Source: Undaria pinnatifida
Taxonomy: Eukaryota > Sar > Phaeophyceae > Laminariales > Alariaceae
Assembly (NCBI GenBank): GCA_012845835.1
Contig: JABAKD010000018.1
Location: forward strand, 6,441,862-6,505,861
Direction: 5' to 3'
Length of the DNA stretch: 64,000 bases
Made by a program: the position numbers and the translations under genes. Each line of letters begins with the position of its first letter. Position 1 is the first letter of the stretch. This document shows positions 56,581 to 64,000 of this stretch, in pieces. The notes beneath the pieces were generated by a model, which had not been told where the DNA came from, made no database searches, and saw only the letters and a list, made by a program, of their open reading frames with translations.

Positions 56581-56799
56581 TATCGAGATTTGGGCTTGGC
56601 AGTGTCGGTGTGAAAACAAAACAAAAAAAATGGGTACGAATCCAAACACCATCGTGATTGGCGAGAGACACGTTAAGGTGTTAGGAGGGATAAACATGAC
56701 CAGGTACCCCGAATATCAGGTGCATGCACACATACTTCTACGTAGGTGGAACTGATTAATCTACTATTAATATTCTTTTTTTTTCCCGAAGACGATACA

Positions 56800-57150
56800 A
56801 AAGGGGTCCCCCGATAAGGCGTTATCCCGATTTACGGTGGTATCCCGACATAATGCGGTCAAAATCGCTTGGCACGAAGACGATACAGAAGGGGTCCCGC
56901 AATAAGGCGGTATCCCTATATAAAGCGGTATCCCGATATAAGGCGGTCAAAATCGCTTGGAAGGAAGACGACAAAGACTAGGGATCCCATAATAAGGCGG
57001 TATCCCTATATAAGGCGGTATACCGATATAAGGCGGTCAAAGTCGCTTGGCACGACGGGGGAATCGCACTCACAACCTAGAAAGAAAACGGCGGCTTCCC
57101 TCGATAAGGCGGTCATATCTGGTATTGCTCTGGCATACCACCGCCTTAGG
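56800..57150 (+). repeat. AAGGCGGT tandem element
   Basis: Repeated ATAAGGCGGTATCCC, GGCGGTCAAAATCGCTTGG and GAAGACGATACA blocks, at least three cycles. Ends CATACCACCGCCTTAGGGG. Confidence 0.75.
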
Positions 57151-57399
57151 GGAGGACCCAATATAAAAAGAAATATAACTATTAACAATCCTATCAAGTT
57201 TTGGCCTCACCATGAAAGGCGCAGATATCTCGTGCGCCCGTTGTATCTTCTGCGGCCAATTCGCATGCTCGAGCGTGAGGTAGACGAGAGCGATCCAGAT
57301 CGACCGCAGCTCTACCTCCTCCGGGAGCAGGTCGCGTCCCGCCGTCTGCAGCATGGCATCCGAACATGCCGCGGCGAAGACGAAATTTAGCGACAGATT

Positions 57400-57620
57400 G
57401 TATTTATAAAAATGAAAAATACGCTTCAGCTGTGAGATCGACCAAAAATGTTATCATGATCAAAACTCAGCTCTGCAAGCTGAGTGTGATACTTCGATCG
57501 CAAGTGTTACGGGGTGTGTACCCTCGTGGAGGATACAGGTCGGTGACTCCCCTGCTAAGGCCAGGGTCAACAGCACTAAAGACGTTCAGCCTTGTCCTGC
57601 GCACGGAAACTGTCTAAATA
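57400..57620 (+). repeat. Repeat family H copy
   Basis: CAGCTGTGAGATCGACC, CTCTGCAAGCTGAGTGTGAT, GGATACAGGTCGGTGACTCC and GCGCACGGAAACTGTCTAAA. A matching copy lies at 63,590-63,800. Confidence 0.7.
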
Positions 57621-57654
57621 CACCAGGCATGTAAAATATCGAAAAGTCAGGTAT

Positions 57655-57825
57655 TCTCACGGACCCTGTCAGGAGGTTATCAAAACCTCGCGGATATAGT
57701 CGGGTCGGGTCAGGAGGTGTTTGAAATACCACGGGACGGGTCGGGTCGGGTCGTCAGGAGGTTATCAAAATTTCGCGGGTCGGGATGGGTGACCTACCCT
57801 GACTCACCCTGACCCGTGAAAAGCC
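57655..57825 (+). repeat. Repeat family D copy with only about three GGGTC units
   Basis: GGTCAGGAGGTGTTTGAAAT, then GGGACGGGTCGGGTCGGGTC, then CGCGGGTCGGGATGGGTGAC. It is the unexpanded counterpart of 14,710-15,150. Confidence 0.7.
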
Positions 57826-59100
57826 CTGAAAATATTGAAAACTTAAGGCCACGGGGGATCGCACAGGAATATGTTGAGCAGGATTTCGTATGGAGGCATT
57901 TCGCGTACATACAAAACCACTCAAAGCTAGAGTATGGCATCTGCAAACATGATCCTTACTTCGAAATTTTGGAAAAAATGAAGCAAACATCCAATAATAC
58001 AGAGCTTTTCAGGTGCTTTTAGTCCTTTTTGGGACTCCATAACTAACCACCCCCTTTTTCGAGTGTCCCTCTCCTCTTCTCCTACTAGGGTAAGCCCTTA
58101 GACCCCACACATTAGAGAGGTATATCATCCGCCTGGTGAGCAAGCTTTTGCTGAAAACCGTTTTGTCATCGGTGATGTACCCAATGTATTAGGCTCCCGC
58201 GCGTGAATTGAAATATTTCAGCGATTTCGGTAGCTTTTGGTGTTTCCGCTCGCAAGTTCGAACTCACGAAAACATTTCGTGAGTGGCTTCTGGCTGCCTA
58301 CGACTGCTGGCTGGCGCACCCCACGTCGTCATACACCCCACCAGGAGCGTCCCTCAATTTCGCGGGCCGTGGTTGCTTGTGAGGAGCTGTAGCTGCCCGC
58401 TAGTGAAGTGCATACGTTCTGTTGGGGGTCGTTTTTTGTCTCGTTTTTGTGCACCCTAAATTTTGACCACTGCAGTGCCTCAAAGTAGAGGCGTGGACCT
58501 CTGCTGAGAACCAGAGGAACGCCGATCTGAAGAGACTCACAGCATCTGTGGATTAAGCCCTTTTTTCATGGCTTTTCGGGTCTGTGTTCCACGAACCAGC
58601 CGAAGCTCTAAACGCAGCGTGTTAACCTAGCCATGTGTTTTACTGTTCCGATAAAACATCTACCTGGTATATAATAGAGTTACCGGAAAACCGGGGACCA
58701 GGGAACGCTTGGGTCCCCCCGTGGCCTTAAGATATAATCTGTCATAAATACCTCGGCATGCGTTGCGCAGCAACCGAACACTCGGAATTACGATCATACC
58801 ATCTGCCCATTGCGAGCAAGCGACCGACCGAGCGAGAGAGCGGCACCCTGTCTCGTTGACCCGTCGCGGAGACGAACGTTAGTGAGAACCAGACCTGTTC
58901 AAAAGAAACCTACTGCAGAAAATGTTAGTCGCACCAAGCACATAATTCCACGGCCCATCCCAAGCGATGTCCGATGGGAGGTCCTATGGGAAAATCTAGT
59001 ATGTTAATCATACCAACAATACCAATCCATGGGTCATCCCCTACGAGAGGCCTTGCACAAGGGCAGTACAGTACAGTGCTGTATATCATACCAAGCACGT
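57826..59100. other. No supported feature
   Basis: Unique-looking sequence without a convincing exon, apart from scattered short repeats such as ACCTGGTATATAATAG at about 58,660. Short frames lack clear splice signals. Confidence 0.4.
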
Positions 59101-59114
59101 TGGTTGGAATAAGG

Positions 59115-59165
59115 GAAACATGGCGAGCGCCGGGACGGTGAATCCCGTCTCGTACGCCTCATTGA
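59115..59165 (-). pseudogene. Fragment of the same exon family
   Basis: Reads NEAYETGFTVPALAM on the - strand, matching the end of the 59,597-59,784 exon. Only about 50 bases are recognisable. Confidence 0.35.
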
Positions 59166-59596
59166 TTAATCAAACCTACAACCGCATACCAAACAATAAA
59201 TACCAAAATGCAACACCCAAACTTCAACCCACACATGAAACAAGCGACAACAGACCAACAAAATATATATATATATATATGTACCTATATATATACCAGG
59301 TATCGTACACCAAAGAAATAAGGCCATTAACTCTCGACGAATATTCTAAGAGTATAGGGGTTTTGACTATATTCGTAGGCGTGTTGGACCCGGGGACATG
59401 GCATCCACAAAAAGAAAGAAATAAAAGTCTCGAACGCAAGCTGAACGCATACAATAGCTTGCAGCGGGCACTTATTTCCGCACCCCTGGCACGAAATAAA
59501 CCTTCACGGCATGCAAAAGAAAACAAACAAAAAAAAAACAATAATCTTTTAGACGCGCACAAGAAGACAAGACGCTTACAGCTTACAGCAACACAC

Positions 59597-59784
59597 CTTG
59601 GTTGGCACGAAGGAAGTCTCCATGGTAAGCGCCGGCACGGTGTATCCCCTCTCGTACGCCTCCTTAACGGTCGCGATGAACGCCTTCAGCCCTTCCTGGT
59701 AGCTATTCCCTGCGGCCGCCATAACGAAGGTGCTCTCCACCAAGCTCGCCAGGGAGGCCGGTTCCATTTCCTCGCTCCCCTCAC
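59597..59784 (-). CDS. Exon of unrecognised gene, with partial duplicates nearby
   Basis: 188 bases between acceptor GCGGGGCAG and donor CCAAG|GTGTGT, phase 1 to 0. Encodes GEGSEEMEPASLASLVEST, then FVMAAAGNSYQEGLKAFIAT and VKEAYERGYTVPALTMET. The composition and clean splice sites look genuine. The same acceptor and first 33 codons recur in diverged form at 59,990-60,092, ending in a stop. A third fragment matching the EAYERGYTVPAL part lies at 59,115-59,165. No family was recognised. Confidence 0.5.
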
Positions 59785-59989
59785 CTGCCCCGCCTTTTTC
59801 CAGGCGCAAAAATGTGTATTGCTTGCGAAGATGAGTATCCGCCTTCCGAGACAACTCACAGCTCAAACGTCGTGTTGTTTTTTTCACAAAATATGCTTTT
59901 GACCACATAAGCTTTTTATACCTACGAAATGAGCTAACGTTACGTCTTCAACCAAAAAAGGCCCAATTTTATGTGCGAATCTACTCCGG

Positions 59990-60092
59990 TTCCTCCTGGT
60001 TGGTGTGCCCGGCGGCCGCAACAACGACGGTGATTTTCACCAAGCTTGCTAGGGAATCTGGCTCCATTGCATCGTTCCCCTCACCTGTCCCA
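59990..60092 (-). pseudogene. Truncated duplicate of the 59,597-59,784 exon
   Basis: Acceptor TGGGACAG, then GEGNDAMEPDSLASLVKITV and VVAAAGHTNQEEPE, then a stop. The downstream half of the exon is missing. Confidence 0.45.
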
Positions 60093-62000
60093 CATGTATC
60101 AAAATACTTCGAACTATTTTTTTAGCTACGAAACTTGAAAACTTGAAGCTTTGATGACCCCATACGTACATTGGTTACGATAGATGCCTTCCACGGTTCT
60201 TGGAAAAATTCGCCGAATTTTTACCCAAATAAGCCCATTCTGTTCAAAAATGCACATCTATTGATAAATATTTCGAAGGGAGTAAAACTAATACAATGCA
60301 TACCAAGTACGTACATGTTTTTGAGGGGAAAAAGGAAAAAAAAACGGTCCATTATTAAGCGAATGCAAGTGCGTTTGGAAGAGCATACGAAGAAAACGCC
60401 GCAGAATGTGGCATTTTCTTCAAACACACCAAGCACACTTTGCGGGAAAAAAAAAGTAAAGGTAATACTTACCTGGTACCGTTTTGGTTTATTCGTTTTA
60501 TCCCGCAAAACCCACTAAACATAGGGAAACGATAGCAGAACGGACACAATCCTATGTTCACCTTCGCGATCAAGACGACCACCGCCATCTCCAACTCCAC
60601 TACCGCTGCTTGCGTTGTTTTATAACAATTACACAATTTATTTTCTTTTTCGAGCGTAGCGTGGATAATCGGGAGAAAACAAGGTAGGTAAGTCGTAGCA
60701 TACTTGTTTATGGTCCATGTTGATTCAAAACGAACAACAGTTACAGATAAAGGAGCAGAAAGAACTCCATATCCAGGAAAAACGCCTATGAATATCAGGT
60801 AAACACCATTAACAGGGGGGAAATCATAATGGATGAAAACCCACGCTTACCTTCGCTGCTAATACCACCACCATCGCCGCCGGACGAAGAAGCCCCCCCT
60901 TCCGAGTTGCTCATAATCGTCCAGTCTGCTCGACAAAACCTGGGTGACGTGCATGCGTGGGGGGTGGTTCGTTCATCAATGCCCCGTCACCGAAAGCTCG
61001 ACAACCGAGGTTTCCAAGCGGACAGATGCTCAGCTATTCAGCTATCATAGCACAAAGTGTAGCTGCAGCAGGACCACAGCTATGCAGCTATGGTACCGCG
61101 ACACAATCAATATCCAGTCGTTTGCTGACAACTACCGCAACGCCAAATGCATCCGCCTCGGGGGGAACCTCTAACTGCTGTATTTGCCGATGTCCGTGTT
61201 GATATCGGCTCTCAATGCTATGTTCAATTTTGTACACCTGCTGGTGAGTCGGTTCACATATCAACCTTTCGGGACCCACACATCGCCACCAAAATTATTC
61301 CACGTCGGTCTTATCAGCAACCTGGTGGAAGCGTGCAGCAGCAAGCCCAGTCATATTATACCGCGCGCGCGTGTCGGAGATAATCCTGCATGGTGCTTTA
61401 GCTCGTGAACACCCCATCACACAGAAGCCCGAGCTGCTTCGAGTGACTGGGGCTGGCTGTAACCGTTGCCGCTGCTTTTTCCACAGTTTTTGCACCTTGA
61501 AGAATATTTTGCTGTTCGAGTCTGCGAGAAAAACGGAGACGGCAACTACGAGCACAATATACCGGCCCTGCTCGGTCAGCAACTCTGCTGCTGCTGCCTT
61601 TTGTTTCAACTGTACGACGTGATGCTGGTACGTACTGCCGGCAGACCAATAAGCTTAAAGCGCACAGCTACAACAGACTCAGCAGGCACCTACTGGCCAC
61701 TACAGCCACAACACAGGCCTACTTGGTACGTAAAATGGTGGGGGATGTTTGTAATATCCCTTTCACCCTTGGTTTTATGAAACATCAGCACCTTCGAATC
61801 AATTCGTCATCTCAGATAGCGAGGGATAACAATAGTGGCCACACCTCCCGCGGTCGGTGTATCCACCCTTCCCACACTGTGCCACAAGTATATTTACCCC
61901 GCACATTTCATGGTATAAGCTGCGTCCGAAACAGACTTGCTCATGTTTCTACTTGCTGCTCCAGACAAACAAAACAGACACCTATTAATCATTGCTGCTG
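60093..62000. other. Possible exons, unassigned
   Basis: Several overlapping frames at 60,829-61,780 on both strands. A + frame at 61,147-61,383 contains VFADVRVDIGSQCYVQFCTP and is the most protein-like, but no phase-consistent set of exons could be built. Low-complexity Ser/Thr/Ala codons are frequent. Confidence 0.2.
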
Positions 62001-62007
62001 ACTACGG

Positions 62008-62105
62008 TCGCCCCGGTGGTTTAGTGGTTACCCTCGAATGCCACTACTAGCTGGCTACTAGAGTTGGTCCTGGACTTCAACTCCCACGTGGGTCGGACTT
62101 TTTGA
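62008..62105 (+). ncRNA. tRNA-like Pol III promoter segment (possible SINE or decayed tRNA)
   Basis: TGGTTTAGTGG fits a box A. About 60 bases on, ACTTCAACTCC fits a box B at 9 of 11 positions by eye, and a T5 run follows at 62,099. A complete cloverleaf could not be drawn, so this is at most tRNA-derived. Confidence 0.25.
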
Positions 62106-62320
62106 GTTTATCGAGTGCCTGCGATACATTTTCTCCACCTAAAATATGATCAAACGATTCTCCCGGACGAACTTGAAGGAAGAACCTGACCAGAAACGGC
62201 CAAGGTTTTCCGATCTGAGCGAACAGTTTGGACCGCACTTCTGCAAAAGTTCGATTGATCTCCAGCAGCCCATCTATTGGTCTACCCGTACCGAGCGTTA
62301 CCCCGACGCTCTCCAGACAC
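62077..62320 (-). CDS. Possible 3' exon, weak
   Basis: The frame encodes SVGVTLGTGRPIDGLLEINR, FAEVRSKLFAQIGKPWPFL and GESFDHILGGENVSQALDKL before a stop. Composition is protein-like, but there is no recognised domain and the acceptor is unclear. Confidence 0.25.
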
Positions 62321-62499
62321 ACCGGTACAACGACCAAAGGGCACGAGGGCACAGCCCACACATAAGCACACAGCAGAGAAGGCTTGCTGTGCTCGGCAGC
62401 GGTAGACACAACTCAGCCGTGAGAGCACGGAGGCACCAAAGGATAACTAGGGAAGCATGGCGTGTACGCGCAACCTCCGGGATAGGCGCTAGTGAGCCA

Positions 62500-62940
62500 G
62501 GCTCCCGCGCGCTCTGCGATGACCTCGTTCTTGCTGCTGCTGTTGCTGTTGTGACGTCCTCGTATTTGGTGCAAACATGTTCAACCACCACCGCCATGCC
62601 AGAACGCTGTCGCTGAAGCTTCCACGCCACCGTTACCACCACCGCCGCCGCCGCCGCCGCCGCCGCTACTACTGTGCTTCGGCTTCTTTTGGTGTCTCTC
62701 TCCTGGGTTTTTTTCCCAAAAACAAAAACTGGTCGTTGTCTGTTGTGCCGGTGGTGGCGGCGGTGGAGATGGTGGTGATCGCCGAGCAAGGCCGAGCTGC
62801 TAGGCCGCAATTCATCTTGCTGGGCCATCGCCACCGCCACCCCCACCCCCGCCGCCGCCGCTGCTGTTGCTGCTGCTATTCCCACTCTCTTCTACGCGTG
62901 TTCCTACGGCGCTACTGCTGCTGTTCTCACTCTCGTCTAC
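62500..62940. repeat. Trinucleotide-rich low-complexity segment
   Basis: Runs of CCGCCG at about 62,640-62,670 and CTGCTG/GCCGCC at 62,855-62,880. The long frames on both strands (poly-Ala, poly-Arg) come from the repeats. Confidence 0.6.
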
Positions 62941-63539
62941 GCATGATTCTTAAGCATTCTATGTTCGTTGTGTTCATGGACGGATGTTGTAAATTCGAAA
63001 CACAGGATGGTGTAATATCACATTCTAAGTTTTTTGTTTTTGTTTCCTTTTGTAGCTTATATCGCAAACCCACACACGAATCCGCGCCGGAGTGAACTTG
63101 GTGTTTTCAAAGCAAGCGAATCAACTACTGGCCGAGAGCGCCTACGAGTAGCGTGGGTAGGCGCGGTTCGACACGAGTCGACGACGGAAAAATAGGCTGA
63201 ATTATTCTAGCGATAAAAATGAAGGCGCATATGTCGTGGGGCGAGGGGAGACAATCTTGCGTCGTGAACCCGGGCCTGAGCTACAGCGATTAGTAACAGG
63301 GAGGGAGAAATAGAAGAAAAAAAAGTGCGAGGATAATAGAATGGATGGGCGAAAAAAAAAAAAAACTGCAACGAAGGTACTGACCTACCTGGTACCAGGT
63401 GCAGAGTTAGGGCTAGGACTATTAATAGGGTTGGGTTAGAGTTCCACTCCCAATAGAGCTTACCATTTTTTCGACAACATGGTTGACGCACACTGCTGTG
63501 TACGAGACGAAGGGGGTTTCACCGTACATTGGTTGGATG

Positions 63540-63800
63540 CGTTTCACTGGGTTAGGGTTAGGGTTAGGGTTAGCGTTAGGGTATATTATAAAAAATGAAA
63601 ATACACTCCAGCTGTGGGATCGAAGATTTCGTCGAAACCCATCTTTGCAAGCTGTGTGTGATACTCCGATCGCGCGTATTACGAGTTGTGTGTCCTCATT
63701 AAGGATATAGGTCGGCGACTCCCCTTACAACTACAGTGTAGCTATCAGGGTCAACAGGGTGATGTTAGTCAGTCTGTGCGCGGAAACTATAAAACCCGTT
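63540..63800 (+). repeat. Telomere-like repeats joined to repeat family H
   Basis: Four TTAGGG-type units (63,548-63,580) directly precede the family H start (AAAATACACTCCAGCTGTGG). The copy continues to GCGCGGAAACTATAAAACCC. Confidence 0.7.
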
Positions 63801-64000
63801 TCTGAGGGGGACCAAATCTGACAGCTGTAGAGGGAAATGTATCCGTTTATCAAGTGAATCCTGTAAGTCGAATAACCGGTGAGAGGGGGGGGCGGAGTTT
63901 TGAAGGACTTGGGGGCCTGGTCTTGATCAAAAGCGAGCGGGGTTGGAGGGGGGGGGGAGCGGACGGGCGGGCAATTTGTGCGTGGAAGCTATAAATCCTT

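Noticed and set aside
62298-63095. Poly-Ala and poly-Arg frames on both strands
   Set aside because: Driven by CCG/CTG trinucleotide runs; no splice structure or domain.
63540-63590. TTAGGG units considered as a chromosome end
   Set aside because: Only four units, internal, and joined to a dispersed repeat.

Overview
This window is nuclear DNA from a eukaryote with intron-rich genes and a very high load of small non-autonomous repeats. Two things suggest a flagellated protist-type lineage. One is a ciliary transition-zone gene (TMEM231) whose exons can be assembled phase by phase. The other is short interstitial runs of the hexamer CCCTAA/TTAGGG. A stramenopile, perhaps a brown alga, is my best guess from gene style and base composition; that is inference only. 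No bacterial operon, rRNA gene, CRISPR array or recognisable viral gene was seen.

Layout. Bases 1-16,104 carry the 3' part of TMEM231 on the + strand. Six exons total 687 coding bases and are separated by introns of 0.2-4.9 kb. The introns are filled with MITE copies, satellite arrays derived from MITEs, a 360-bp (CCGAA)n tract, a 300-bp (GGGTC)n tract, LTR-like pieces and other inverted-repeat elements. The first exon(s) of the gene lie upstream of the window.

Bases 17,867 to about 32,353 and 32,399 to about 47,133 are two direct tandem copies of one unit of about 14.5 kb. Read on the - strand, each copy contains three elements. First come two small exons of an unrecognised gene. Next is a large exon for a membrane-anchored protein with seven IQ-like calmodulin-binding motifs. 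Last is a multi-exon gene whose exons encode a basic segment, a RanBP2-type zinc finger and an acidic tail with a ubiquitin-interacting motif. The two copies differ at several percent of positions, except for 1,171 bases that are identical; this looks like gene conversion. Copy 2 also has a (GGGA)n tract of about 365 bp expanded inside an intron of the zinc-finger gene.

Bases 47,134-64,000 are mostly repeats: LTR-like sequence, several short satellite arrays, more MITEs, AAGGCGGT elements and elements with embedded telomere-like repeats. One credible exon lies on the - strand at 59,597-59,784 beside truncated copies of itself. A few weak open frames remain unassigned.

The genes do not form a pathway. 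The main story is genome dynamics: one MITE family with termini like GCGTGCTACGATAGAGGT has at least 17 copies here, and different copies have grown internal tandem arrays in different ways. A tandemly duplicated gene block is diverging and converting alongside.
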